From CAZEFK01 sp964511405 (GTDB taxonomy: Bacteria; Pseudomonadota; Alphaproteobacteria; Elsterales; Elsteraceae), in assembly GCA_964511405.1 (NCBI GenBank), contig CAZEFK010000039.1, forward strand, positions 1 to 40,081: a stretch of DNA of 40,081 nucleotides. The letters are read 5' to 3'. This document shows positions 31,427 through 39,627 of this stretch, piece after piece; the stretch's first letter is position 1, and each line of letters opens with the position of its first letter. The position numbers were made by a program, and so were the translations under genes. The notes beneath the pieces are model-generated. The model worked only from the letters and a program-made list of their open reading frames with translations. It was not told where the DNA came from and searched no databases.

Positions 31427-32392
31427 TCAGGCGAGCAGGCCAGGCCCTGGCTTCCGGAGCGCACGGCCGGCGCGGGCGAAGGCCCGCTCGACCAAGTGGG
31501 CGACGAGGGCCGGGAAGCTCCAGCCGGCAGCGCGGGCCGCGTCGGGATAGAGGCTGGTCTCGGTCATGCCGGGCAGGGTGTTGACCTCCAGCAGGACCGG
31601 CTCGCCGGCGTCGGGGACGATGAAGTCGGCACGCGACAGGTCGCGGCAGCCCAAGGCGACGTGGGCGGCCACGGCCATTGCCTGGACCCGTGTCAGCTGC
31701 GCGGCCGGAATTTCGGCCGGCACGACATGCTCGCTCAGGCCCTTGGTGTAGCGATGGTCGTAGTCGTACCAGGCATCCGGCGGCGTGCGGATCTCGATGG
31801 GCGGCAGGGCCTGCACGCCGGCGTCCTCCAGCACGCCGACGGTGACCTCGCGGCCGGCGACGCGGCGCTCGACCAGGACCGCCTCGCCATAGACGAAGCT
31901 GTCGGCGAGCGCGGGCTCCAGGGCCTCGGGCGTGCGCGCGAAGGCCACGCCCAGGGCCGAGCCCTGGGCAGCCGGCTTGATCACGACATCGGCGCCGAGC
32001 GCGGCCAGCACGGCCCGTGCGCCCGATGCCGCGCCCGATGCGTGCGGGACCACAAGGTCGGGCGCCACGGCCAGGCCAGCGGCGCGGAACAGCGCCTTGG
32101 CGCGCGGCTTGTCCATGGCGCACGCGCTCGCCGCGACGCCGCTGCCGACATAGGGAATGCCCAGGACATCCAGGAAACCCTGGAACCGGCCGTCCTCGCC
32201 ATAGCTGCCGTGCAGCGCCGGAAACACCACGTCGGCGCGGGCGTGCGCCAGGGTCGTCGCGATGTCCGCGTCCAGCTCGGCCAGGATGACGTTGGAGAAC
32301 TGCAGGCGCAGCGCGTCGGCCACGGCGCGCCCGGAGCGGCGCGAGACGTCGGCCTCGGCCGAAGGGCCGCCGGCCACCACCACAATGTTCAT
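31427..32392 (-). CDS. D-alanine--D-alanine ligase family protein
   Basis: A 321-residue ATP-grasp ligase of the Ddl family, which joins two D-alanines (or a D-amino acid and a D-hydroxy acid) with ATP. Motifs: VVAGGPSAEADVSRRSG (first-substrate glutamate retained, second Glu of AERE replaced by Asp), LHGSYGEDGRFQGFLDVLG, VVIKPAAQGSALGV where the classical KPxREGSS has Gln for Glu, WYDYDHRYTKG with the tyrosine associated with D-Ala specificity, and LLEVNTLPGMTETSLYP metal/ATP ligands. Not in a cell-wall (dcw) cluster, so it may be an accessory paralogue. ATG at 32392. It lies 88 bases after livF and about 100 bases before a hydroxyacid dehydrogenase. Confidence 0.9.
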   Translation of the reverse strand: MNIVVVAGGPSAEADVSRRSGRAVADALRLQFSNVILAELDADIATTLAHARADVVFPALHGSYGEDGRFQGFLDVLGIPYVGSGVAASACAMDKPRAKALFRAAGLAVAPDLVVPHASGAASGARAVLAALGADVVIKPAAQGSALGVAFARTPEALEPALADSFVYGEAVLVERRVAGREVTVGVLEDAGVQALPPIEIRTPPDAWYDYDHRYTKGLSEHVVPAEIPAAQLTRVQAMAVAAHVALGCRDLSRADFIVPDAGEPVLLEVNTLPGMTETSLYPDAARAAGWSFPALVAHLVERAFARAGRALRKPGPGLLA

Positions 32393-32470
32393 GCGTGCGC
32401 CAGCCTTTCCGCCGCCTCGGAATTACTTTACGGCATTGGGCGACCAAGCGGCTGGAGAAAATCAAGCGCG

Positions 32471-32484
32471 GTGACTGCGGTCAC
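32471..32484 (-). terminator. Inverted repeat at the livF stop
   Basis: GTGAC-TGCG-GTCAC, with the livF stop (32481-32483, minus strand) in one arm. The stem is short (5 bases) but lies exactly at the end of the transporter operon. Confidence 0.3.
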
Positions 32485-33191
32485 ACGCCCAAATAAGCCT
32501 GCCGGATATGCTCGTCCCCGGCCATGGCGGCCGCCAGGCCTTCCTGGGCGACGCGGCCATGCTCCAGGACATACAGCCGGTCGGCGACCGCCATGGTCGA
32601 GCGGGCGTCCTGTTCGACCAACAGGATCGCCGTACCGGTGTCGCGGATCTGCCGGATCGCGTCGAAGATCGCCAGCTTCAGCCGGTGCGCGATGCCGACC
32701 GACGGCTCGTCGAGCAGCAGCAGCGTCGGGCGGCCCATGAGCGCGCGGGCGATCGCGACCATCTGCTGCTCGCCCCCCGACAGCGTGCTGGCCTGTTGGC
32801 TGCGCCGCTGGCGCAATACCGGAAACAGGCCGAAGACCCGCTCGAGATCGGCGGCGACGCCGTCGCGGTCGGATCGGAGATAGGCGCCGAGCATCAGGTT
32901 CTTCAGCACGGTGAGCTCGGGGAACAGGCGGCGGCCTTCAGGGCAGTGGCAGATGCCGGCGGCGACCACGTGATGCATGGGCAGCCCCTCCAGCGGCCGC
33001 CCGGCCAGGCGCAGCCGGCCCGAGGTCGCCGGCACGGCGCGGCTGATCGCCTTCAGCAGGGTCGATTTGCCGGCGCCGTTGGGGCCCAGCACGCCCACCA
33101 GCTCGCGCTCGCCGACGCTCAGGCTCACGCTGTCCAGCGCCAGCGCCTTGCCGTAGTGGACGACCAGGTCTTCGACATCAAGCAGCGCCAA
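32481..33191 (-). CDS. livF: Branched-chain amino acid-type ABC transporter, ATPase (LivF-like)
   Basis: A 236-residue ABC ATPase of the LivF group. Walker A is GPNGAGKSTLL, the signature is LSGGEQQMVAIARAL, Walker B LLLLDEPSVGIAH, and the switch histidine region reads ILLVEQDARSTM, all characteristic. It powers uptake together with LivG through LivHM. The start is TTG at 33191 with GGAGG seven bases upstream, overlapping the end of livG by 14 bases. The operon order K-H-M-G-F is standard. Despite the name, such systems import many substrates (amides, aromatics, sugar acids). Confidence 0.93.
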   Translation of the reverse strand: MALLDVEDLVVHYGKALALDSVSLSVGERELVGVLGPNGAGKSTLLKAISRAVPATSGRLRLAGRPLEGLPMHHVVAAGICHCPEGRRLFPELTVLKNLMLGAYLRSDRDGVAADLERVFGLFPVLRQRRSQQASTLSGGEQQMVAIARALMGRPTLLLLDEPSVGIAHRLKLAIFDAIRQIRDTGTAILLVEQDARSTMAVADRLYVLEHGRVAQEGLAAAMAGDEHIRQAYLGV

Positions 33192-33924
33192 GCGCGGCCT
33201 CCGGTTCGGTCCGGCCGATATAGGCCTCGATCACCTTGGGATGGCGCACGATCTCGGCCGGCGTGCCCGACGCGATGACCTCGCCGAAGTCGATGGCGAT
33301 GACGCGTTCGACCAGGGCCATGAACTCGCGCAGCTTGTGCTCGATGATCAGGATCGCCAGGCCCTGCTCGGCGTGCAGCCGCCGGATCAGCGCCGCCAGC
33401 GGCTCGATCTCGGCGGTGCCGAGGCCGGCGAAGGGCTCGTCCAGCAGCAAGAGCCTGGGGCGGGTGGCGAGGGCCCGGGCGATCTCGAGCCGGCGCAGGT
33501 CGCCATAGGGCAGCACCTCCGCCGGCAGTCCCGCCTTCGCGCCCAGCCCGACCTCGTCGAGGATCGCCTGGGCCCGACGCTCGGCACCGGGCGCGCGGAC
33601 GCGCGGCGCCAGGCACCCGACCACGACGTTCTCCAGCACGGTCATGCCGACGAACGGACGGGTCAACTGGAAGGTCCGGGCCAGGCCGCGGTTGACGATG
33701 CGCCACGGCGCCAGGCCGAGGATCGGCCGGCCATCGAGGGCGACGCGGCCGATGTCGGTGGGGATGAAACCGGTCAGCAGGTTGAACAGGGTCGTCTTGC
33801 CGGCGCCGTTGGGGCCGAGGATGCCGACGATCTCGCCCGCGGCCAGGGTGAATGACACGTCCTTGACCGCGGTCAGCCCGCCGAAGCGCTTGGTCAGGCC
33901 CTCGACCGCCAGCAGCGGGGTCAT
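33178..33924 (-). CDS. livG: Branched-chain amino acid-type ABC transporter, ATPase (LivG-like)
   Basis: A 248-residue ABC ATPase of the LivG group. Walker A is GPNGAGKTTLFNLLTG, ARTFQLTRPFVGMTVLENV is the typical Q-loop region, the signature is the LivG form LPYGDLRRLEIARAL in place of LSGGQ, and Walker B is LLLLDEPFAGL. ATG at 33924 overlaps the LivM stop by four bases (ATGA). Works as a heterodimer with LivF at the inner membrane. Confidence 0.93.
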   Translation of the reverse strand: MTPLLAVEGLTKRFGGLTAVKDVSFTLAAGEIVGILGPNGAGKTTLFNLLTGFIPTDIGRVALDGRPILGLAPWRIVNRGLARTFQLTRPFVGMTVLENVVVGCLAPRVRAPGAERRAQAILDEVGLGAKAGLPAEVLPYGDLRRLEIARALATRPRLLLLDEPFAGLGTAEIEPLAALIRRLHAEQGLAILIIEHKLREFMALVERVIAIDFGEVIASGTPAEIVRHPKVIEAYIGRTEPEAALGAA

Positions 33925-34895
33925 GCCGCCTCCCGCTCCACGGCGCCGGAGCCCCGCCAGCGCGGCCCGAACTGCCGGCGCAGCGCGGCCCAGGCCGGCG
34001 CCATCACGCCGCCGGGCAGGAAGAACAGGATCAGCATCAGCACCAGGGTGTAGACCAGCAGCCGGTACTCGCTGAGGCCGCGCAGGGACTCGGTCAGCAG
34101 GTTGAGCAGGACGGCGCCGAGAGCCGGACCCCAGATCGAGCCCATGCCGCCGACATAGACCATGATGATCACGTTGATCGACAGCGTGACCGTGAACAGG
34201 TCGGGCCCCACCTGCAGCTGCGAGTGGGCGTAGAGCGCGCCGCCCAGGCCGGCGCAGGCGGCGCTGATGGCCAGCGCCGCGATCTTGTAGAAGGTGACGT
34301 TGATGCCGGCCGCCTGGCAGGTCGCCTCGTCGCCGCGGATGGCGCGCAGGATGGTGCCCCAGGGCGACAGCGCCAGCGCCTTCAGCCCGATCACGACGGC
34401 CGCGGTCAGGCCCAGGGTCAGGTAGTAGTAGTCCAGCTCGGACTCCAGGATCGGCCAGATCCCGTCGATGCCGTCCTGGCCGCCCGTGTAGCTGTGGAAG
34501 ATGATGGTCAGGTACTGCATCGCCGACGATGCCGACAACATCGCCAAGGCGAAGTAGGGCCCCTTGAGGCGCAGCGTCGGGAACCCGATCACCAGGCTGG
34601 CCAGGACCGCCGCGGCCGGGGCGCCGGCCAGGCTCCACCACGGGTTCAGGCCGAAGGTCGCGTTGAAGAACCCGGCCGTGTAGGCGCCGGCGCCGATGAA
34701 CAGGGCATGGCCGAAATTCTCTCGGCCGGTCAGCCCCGACATGAAGTCCCAGCTGGCCGCCCAGATCGCATAGCACAGGCAGACCGTGAGCAGCGGCGTG
34801 AGATAGCTGCTGCCATAGGCGGCCGGGATCGCCGCCAGCGCCGCCAGCAGGGTGAGGGCGCCCACGGCATCGGCCGCGGACAGGCGGCGGCCCAT
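33921..34895 (-). CDS. livM: Branched-chain amino acid-type ABC transporter, permease (LivM-like)
   Basis: A 324-residue inner-membrane permease. It has about eight hydrophobic segments and the family segments YAIWAASWDFMSGLTGRENFGHA, FPTLRLKGPYFALAML and the EAA-type contact loop GINVTFYKIAALAISAACAGLGGALYA. The start ATG at 34895 is two bases after the LivH stop. A longer in-frame reading overlaps livH and is not plausible. Confidence 0.93.
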   Translation of the reverse strand: MGRRLSAADAVGALTLLAALAAIPAAYGSSYLTPLLTVCLCYAIWAASWDFMSGLTGRENFGHALFIGAGAYTAGFFNATFGLNPWWSLAGAPAAAVLASLVIGFPTLRLKGPYFALAMLSASSAMQYLTIIFHSYTGGQDGIDGIWPILESELDYYYLTLGLTAAVVIGLKALALSPWGTILRAIRGDEATCQAAGINVTFYKIAALAISAACAGLGGALYAHSQLQVGPDLFTVTLSINVIIMVYVGGMGSIWGPALGAVLLNLLTESLRGLSEYRLLVYTLVLMLILFFLPGGVMAPAWAALRRQFGPRWRGSGAVEREAA

Positions 34896-34897
34896 GC

Positions 34898-35752
34898 TCA
34901 GAACGCCGCCCGCTTGCCGAAGAAGCCGGCCGGGCGCAGGACCAGGGTCACCAGCACCGCCAGCACCGAGACGATCTGCGACCACTCGATCGAGACCTGG
35001 AACGCGACGACGGTCTCGCTGTAGCCGAGCAGCAGGGCGCCCAGGATGCTGCCCGGGATCGAGCCCAGCCCGCCGACGATCACGATCGCGAAGGCCTTGA
35101 CCAGGGGCAGCAGGCCCATGGCCGGGATCACCGACTGGAACGGCGCCACCAGCACGCCGGCGGCGGCCGCGGTGCCGGCCGACAGCCCCATGACGATCGA
35201 GTAGATGCGGTCGCTGGGGATGCCCATGTACTGGGCGGCCTCGGCGTCCTGGGAGATGGCCAGGATCGCCGCGCCCAGCCGGGTGCGCTGCAGGAACAGC
35301 CACAGCCCGGCCAGGATCGCGATCCCGGCCGTCAGCGCCAGCAGGCGCTGGCCGCTGATGTCGACGCCCAGCACCGCCACCGTGCGGTCGATCATCGATG
35401 GCACGTTGCGGGCTTCGGAGCCGAAGACCAGCAGCAGCACCTGCTCGACCATCAGCGACACCGACAGGGTGATCATCAGCACGGCCAGGGTCGAGCGGCG
35501 CAGCGGGCGCACCAGCACCCGCTCCATCGCCACCCCGAACGCCGCCACCGCCACGATCGCCACGGCGGCGGCGAGCAGCAGCGGCAGGTGGGCGTCGGCG
35601 GTCAGGGCGTACACCAGGTATGCCCCGATCGCGTAGAACGCGCCATGGGCCAGGTTCAGGACCCGGGCGACGCCGAAGATGAGCGTGAACCCCACCGCCA
35701 GCATCGCATAGACGACACTGATCACGGCCCCGTAGACCAAGATGTCGACCAA
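34898..35752 (-). CDS. livH: Branched-chain amino acid-type ABC transporter, permease (LivH-like)
   Basis: A 284-residue inner-membrane permease with the LivH signature VYAMLAVGFTLIFGVARVLNLAHGAFYA near the N-terminus and the GLSAGTAAAAGVLVAPF loop; about eight hydrophobic segments. The start TTG at 35752 gives the usual LivH beginning (MVDILVYGAVIS) and lies ten bases after the binding-protein stop, with no strong ribosome-binding site, so it probably depends on translation of the gene before it. Confidence 0.92.
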   Translation of the reverse strand: MVDILVYGAVISVVYAMLAVGFTLIFGVARVLNLAHGAFYAIGAYLVYALTADAHLPLLLAAAVAIVAVAAFGVAMERVLVRPLRRSTLAVLMITLSVSLMVEQVLLLVFGSEARNVPSMIDRTVAVLGVDISGQRLLALTAGIAILAGLWLFLQRTRLGAAILAISQDAEAAQYMGIPSDRIYSIVMGLSAGTAAAAGVLVAPFQSVIPAMGLLPLVKAFAIVIVGGLGSIPGSILGALLLGYSETVVAFQVSIEWSQIVSVLAVLVTLVLRPAGFFGKRAAF

Positions 35753-35762
35753 CGGACGGGGC

Positions 35763-36986
35763 TCAGTTCTGCTGCAGCCAGGGCGGGTTGATCATCGGGC
35801 CGCCGGCCAGCTCCTTCGGCCAGACCACCACGCGCTTGCCGTCCTGCTGCCACTGCACGAACAGCTGGTTGACCTTGCCCGGGCCGTCCTCGACATCGTG
35901 GCGGGCGTCGAACACGATGCGCCCGGGCACGCCGACGAAGTCGGTCTTCTCCATCTCCTTGATCACGGCGTCGGCGGCGGTGGACTTGGCGCGCTCGACC
36001 GCCTGGGCATAGATGTAAACGCTGTCATAGCCGCCGCTGCCGGAATAGACCGGCGGCGCACCATAGGCCGTCACGAAGCCGTCCCAGAAGCCGACGGTCT
36101 TGGGCGTCAGCGGCGCCCGCAGGATGTAGTTGGTGGTGACCTCGCCGATCGCCTTGCCGCCGACCCGCTGGAAGAAGTTGGCATCCTGGCTCTTGACGTC
36201 GATGCCGCCGATGGGCACCGGCACCCTGGCATCGTACCACTGCTTCACGAACACGTCGGACGCGGCGTGGGACAGGATCACCATCAGGTACTGCGAACCG
36301 TTCTCCTTGACCTTGGCGAAGATCGGCGAGAAGTCGGCGGTTGCCGGGTCGAAGAACTCGGCCATCGGCACCTGGATGCCGGCCTTGGTCATGCCGTCCT
36401 TCAGCGCCGGGACCATGTCCTGCACCCATTTGGCGTTCTCGCCCAGCACCGAGATCTTCTTGTAGCCGTGGCCCTCGGCCAGGTTCTTGACCGCGAAGTC
36501 CAGCAGCTCGTTGGCCTGCTTGTCGGAGCTGAGCGGGTTGACCCGGAAGATGTACTTGTAGTGGTCGTAATCCTCCTTGACCTTGGCGGTGATCGCCGGC
36601 GACGCCGAGCCGAGGCCGATATAGATGGTCTTGGCGCGGGCGATGTGGGGCAGCTCGGCCAGGGTGACGCCGCTGTCATAGCCGCCGATCAGCACGTCGA
36701 CCTTGCTGTCGCCGGTCAGCTTGTTGACCGCGGCCACGCCGTCCTTGGGGCTCTCGCCCTCGTCGGCGACCACGACCTCGAGCTGGCGCCCGAGCACGCC
36801 GCCCTTGGCGTTGACCTCGGCGACCGCCATCTTGACGCCGTTGACCGCATCGCGGCCGATCTGCAATTGGATCGCGGTGCTGACGCCGATCCGGATCGGT
36901 TTGGCGTCCTCGGCGGCGGCCGGCAGCGCCAGCGCCGCCACGCCGAGCGCCAGCCCGATCGGGCCCAGCAGCGGTCGAGCCATCAT
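35763..36986 (-). CDS. ABC transporter substrate-binding protein (LivK-type)
   Basis: A 407-residue periplasmic binding protein of the Peripla_BP_6 / LivK type. A Sec signal peptide is clear (MARPLLG charged start, hydrophobic core, cleavage near PAAAED about residue 25). Mature part: IRIGVSTAIQLQIGRDAVNGVKMAVAEVN, VVVADEGESPKDGVAAVNKL, VDVLIGGYDSG and the second lobe YKYIFRVNP, YKKISVLGENAKWV. The ligand pocket does not let me name a ligand. ATG at 36986 or 36983, both within range of GGAGG. It heads the transporter operon. Confidence 0.92.
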   Translation of the reverse strand: MMARPLLGPIGLALGVAALALPAAAEDAKPIRIGVSTAIQLQIGRDAVNGVKMAVAEVNAKGGVLGRQLEVVVADEGESPKDGVAAVNKLTGDSKVDVLIGGYDSGVTLAELPHIARAKTIYIGLGSASPAITAKVKEDYDHYKYIFRVNPLSSDKQANELLDFAVKNLAEGHGYKKISVLGENAKWVQDMVPALKDGMTKAGIQVPMAEFFDPATADFSPIFAKVKENGSQYLMVILSHAASDVFVKQWYDARVPVPIGGIDVKSQDANFFQRVGGKAIGEVTTNYILRAPLTPKTVGFWDGFVTAYGAPPVYSGSGGYDSVYIYAQAVERAKSTAADAVIKEMEKTDFVGVPGRIVFDARHDVEDGPGKVNQLFVQWQQDGKRVVVWPKELAGGPMINPPWLQQN

Positions 36987-37041
36987 GGTCACCTCCCCTA
37001 GGAGCGGGACGCGGGTTCGCGCCCGAGCTTTTTCCTGCGAC

Positions 37042-37069
37042 GGTAGAGCACCACCGCGGGAATTGACAA
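37042..37069 (-). promoter_or_regulatory. Candidate promoter for the livK operon
   Basis: On the minus strand TTGTCA (37064-37069) and TCTACC (37042-37047) are spaced by 16 bases. The -35 is good, the -10 poor. The 336-base gap 36987-37322 to tig contains this and a tig promoter candidate; I see no gene or tRNA in it. Confidence 0.25.
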
Positions 37070-37192
37070 GGCGCAGTCGGTGACGGGCGCCGTCAGCGCG
37101 GCTGACCCAATCTCGCCGCCGTGCGCAACCGACGCAGGCGTTGCCGGGCCCGCCGCGCGTTACCAAATGATGTCCGGTTCGGACGGGACTGC

Positions 37193-37220
37193 TTGACGGC
37201 CCAGGGGAAAGGCATTACCT
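37193..37220 (+). promoter_or_regulatory. Candidate promoter for tig
   Basis: TTGACG (37193-37198) with a weak TTACCT (37215-37220) 16 bases later, about 100 bases before the trigger-factor start. The -35 matches five of six consensus bases. No other promoter-like pair was seen in this gap. Confidence 0.3.
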
Positions 37221-37322
37221 GCGACCCTCCTCTGTTCCGCGCTGCGCGAGGCCCGGCATCCCCGCCCGAAGTCGCCGCGCGGCGCCGTTCCCCCAAGCCG
37301 CCACTCAATCACGGACCAAGCG

Positions 37323-38651
37323 ATGCAGGTTACCGAAACACTCGCCGACGGACTGAAGCGCCAATTCATCGTCACGCTGCCGGCCGGCGACATCGACAGC
37401 CAGGTCGACCGGCGGCTGCGCGACATGGCGGGGACGATCCGGCTGCCCGGCTTCCGTCCGGGCAAGGTGCCGATGGGCCTGCTGAAGAAGCGCTACGGCT
37501 CGGCAGTGCTGGGCGAGGTGCTGGAGAAGTCGGTCCAGGACAGCTCGGCCCAGGCGATCCGCGAGCGCGGCCTACGCCCGGCGCTGCAGCCCAAGATCGA
37601 GGTGACCAAGTTCACCGAAGGCGCCGACCTGGAATACACCCTGGCGTTCGAGACGCTGCCCGATATCCAGCCGGTGGACTTCGGCGCGCTCGAGTTCGAG
37701 CGCCTCAAGGCCGAGGCCGGCGACACCGCGGTCGACGAGGCGCTGGAGCGGCTGCGCGCCCAGGGCAAGCGCACCGAGCCGGTGTCCGAGGCCCGGCCGA
37801 CGGCGGCCGGCGACACGCTGGTGGTCGATTATGAGGGCCGGGTGGACGGAACGCCCTTCGAGGGCGGCACCGGCACCGACCAGCAGATCGAACTCGGCTC
37901 CAACCGCTTCATCCCGGGCTTCGAGGAGCAGTTGATCGGCTTGCAGCCGCCGGCGGCCAAGACCTTCCCGATCCGGTTCCCGGACGAGTACCCGGTCAAG
38001 ACCCTGGCCGGCCGCGATGCCGAATTCACGGTGACGGCGAAGGAGCTGCGGCAATCCGTCCCGGTCGTGCTGGACGACGACTTCGCCAAGCAGTTCGGCG
38101 CCCCCGACCTGGCGGCGCTGCGCCAGACCATCCGCGAGCAGCTGGAGCGGGAATATGCCGGCGCCGCGCGCCAGAAGCTGAAGCGGCAGCTGTTGGACAA
38201 GCTGGCCGAGCTGCATGCCTTCGCCGTGCCCGACGGCATGGTCGAGGCCGAGTTCGACGTCATCTGGAAGCAGGTCGAGGACGCCCGGGCCAAGGGCGCC
38301 GAGGATCCCGACTTTGCCGGCAAGAGCGAGGACGAGGTCAAGGCCGAGTACCGGTCGATCGCCGAGCGCCGGGTCCGTCTGGGCCTGCTGCTGTCCGAGG
38401 TCGGGCGCCTGAACAACATCACGGTCGCCGACGACGAGCTCCGGCGCGCGGTGGTCGACCAGGCGCGCCGCTATCCGGGCCACGAGCGCGAGGTGATCGA
38501 GTTCTACCGCGCCAACCGCGACGCCATGGACAGCCTGCGCGCCCCGCTGTTCGAGGAGAAGACCGTCGACTTCATCCTGGAGATGGCCAAACTGACCGAG
38601 CGGGTGGTCAGCCCCGAAGAGCTGCTTGGTAACGACGACAAGGCCGAGTGA
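37323..38651 (+). CDS. tig: Trigger factor
   Basis: A 442-residue ribosome-associated chaperone and peptidyl-prolyl isomerase that meets nascent chains at the tunnel exit. The ribosome-binding signature GFRPGKVP is at residues 43-50; the FKBP-like domain lies about 150-245 (VVDYEGRVDGTPFEGG, FIPGFEEQLIGLQPPAAKTF, VTVTAKEL-type ending), and a long helical C-terminal domain follows. Full length, ATG at 37323. The downstream clpP begins at or within the stop region, matching the conserved tig-clpP-clpX order. Function is certain by family. Confidence 0.98.
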   Translation: MQVTETLADGLKRQFIVTLPAGDIDSQVDRRLRDMAGTIRLPGFRPGKVPMGLLKKRYGSAVLGEVLEKSVQDSSAQAIRERGLRPALQPKIEVTKFTEGADLEYTLAFETLPDIQPVDFGALEFERLKAEAGDTAVDEALERLRAQGKRTEPVSEARPTAAGDTLVVDYEGRVDGTPFEGGTGTDQQIELGSNRFIPGFEEQLIGLQPPAAKTFPIRFPDEYPVKTLAGRDAEFTVTAKELRQSVPVVLDDDFAKQFGAPDLAALRQTIREQLEREYAGAARQKLKRQLLDKLAELHAFAVPDGMVEAEFDVIWKQVEDARAKGAEDPDFAGKSEDEVKAEYRSIAERRVRLGLLLSEVGRLNNITVADDELRRAVVDQARRYPGHEREVIEFYRANRDAMDSLRAPLFEEKTVDFILEMAKLTERVVSPEELLGNDDKAE

Positions 38652-38695
38652 GCGCCGCCACCGGACCTGCCCCCTTCCTTCGAGCCGAGGACCGC

Positions 38696-39349
38696 ATGAG
38701 CCGCTTCGATCGCGACCCCCATGAGTTCACGATGAACACCCTGGTCCCGATGGTGGTCGAGCAGACCGCCCGGGGCGAGCGGGCGTTCGACATCTATTCC
38801 CGGCTCCTGAAGGAGCGCATCATCTTCATGGTCGGCCCGGTCAACGACGCGGTGTCGAGCCTGATCTGCGCCCAGCTCCTGTTCCTGGAGTCGGAGAATC
38901 CGTCGAAGGACATCGCGCTCTATATCAACTCGCCGGGCGGCATCGTGTCGTCCGGCCTGGCGATGTACGACACTATGCAATATATCCGGTGCGACGTATC
39001 GACCGTGTGCATCGGTCAGGCGGCCAGCATGGGCTCGCTGCTGCTGGCGGCGGGAGCCGCCGGCAAGCGCTTCTCGCTGCCCAACGCCCGCATCATGGTC
39101 CACCAGCCGTCGGGCGGTGCCCAGGGCCAGGCGACCGACATCGAGATCCAGGCGCGCGAGATTCTCAAGCTGCGCACCCGGCTGAACGAGATCTACATGA
39201 AGCACACCGGCCAGCCGCTGGACGTGATCGAGGCGGCGCTGGAGCGCGATAAATTCATGTCGCCCGACGAGGCCAAGGCGTTCGGCCTGGTCGACGAGGT
39301 CGTGGTCAGCCGGCCGCCGCGCGAGGAGGCGCGCAAGGAGAGCGCCTGA
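38696..39349 (+). CDS. clpP: ATP-dependent Clp protease proteolytic subunit
   Basis: A 217-residue serine protease that forms the two-ring ClpP barrel and works with ClpX (and ClpA). The triad is S111 in IGQAASMGSLLL, H136 in IMVHQPSGGAQGQ and D185 in LERDKFMSPDEAKAFGLVDE. Start chosen at ATG 38696, with GAGG six bases upstream; a GTG at 38648 overlapping the tig stop (GTGA) would add 16 residues not typical of the family, and an internal ATG (MNTLVPMV) is the start seen in several relatives. In most species the first residues are removed autocatalytically. Confidence 0.97.
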   Translation: MSRFDRDPHEFTMNTLVPMVVEQTARGERAFDIYSRLLKERIIFMVGPVNDAVSSLICAQLLFLESENPSKDIALYINSPGGIVSSGLAMYDTMQYIRCDVSTVCIGQAASMGSLLLAAGAAGKRFSLPNARIMVHQPSGGAQGQATDIEIQAREILKLRTRLNEIYMKHTGQPLDVIEAALERDKFMSPDEAKAFGLVDEVVVSRPPREEARKESA

Positions 39350-39366
39350 CCACTGCGGCAGGACGG

Positions 39367-39390
39367 ACGGGGCCGAGGGTGTTGCCCCGT
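39367..39390 (+). terminator. Hairpin between clpP and clpX
   Basis: ACGGGGC (39367-39373), 10-base loop, GCCCCGT (39384-39390), 18 bases after the clpP stop, with no U-run behind it. It may partly stop transcription before clpX; the remaining gap to 39627 shows no recognisable gene. Confidence 0.4.
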
Positions 39391-39627
39391 GCGCGAGGCG
39401 TGGTGTTGAATGGCGGATGGCAGCCGGATCGCCGCGGCGATGCGGCCGCCGGTCGGTCATGAACTCGAAAGATTCGGGCGCGTATCGTTGGAATCGAGCA
39501 GGCCGATGCAGCGGCCAGCAGGGGCGAGCCCCATAGGGACGATCCCCGGGCCGGCGTCGGGACGGAATTCGGGGCGGGCCCCCGCGGATCGGTGGGCCGC
39601 CGTCCGTGACAGCGAAAGAGAGTACGC

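Noticed and set aside
30316..32392. A glycopeptide-resistance (van) operon
   Set aside because: No VanX-type dipeptidase or VanRS is present, and the ligase keeps the D-Ala-type tyrosine; only the Ddl/dehydrogenase proximity remains.
36987..37322. Possible tRNA upstream of tig, as found in some alphaproteobacteria
   Set aside because: No cloverleaf, T-arm consensus (GGTTCGAATCC-like) or CCA-adjacent acceptor was found on either strand in this gap.
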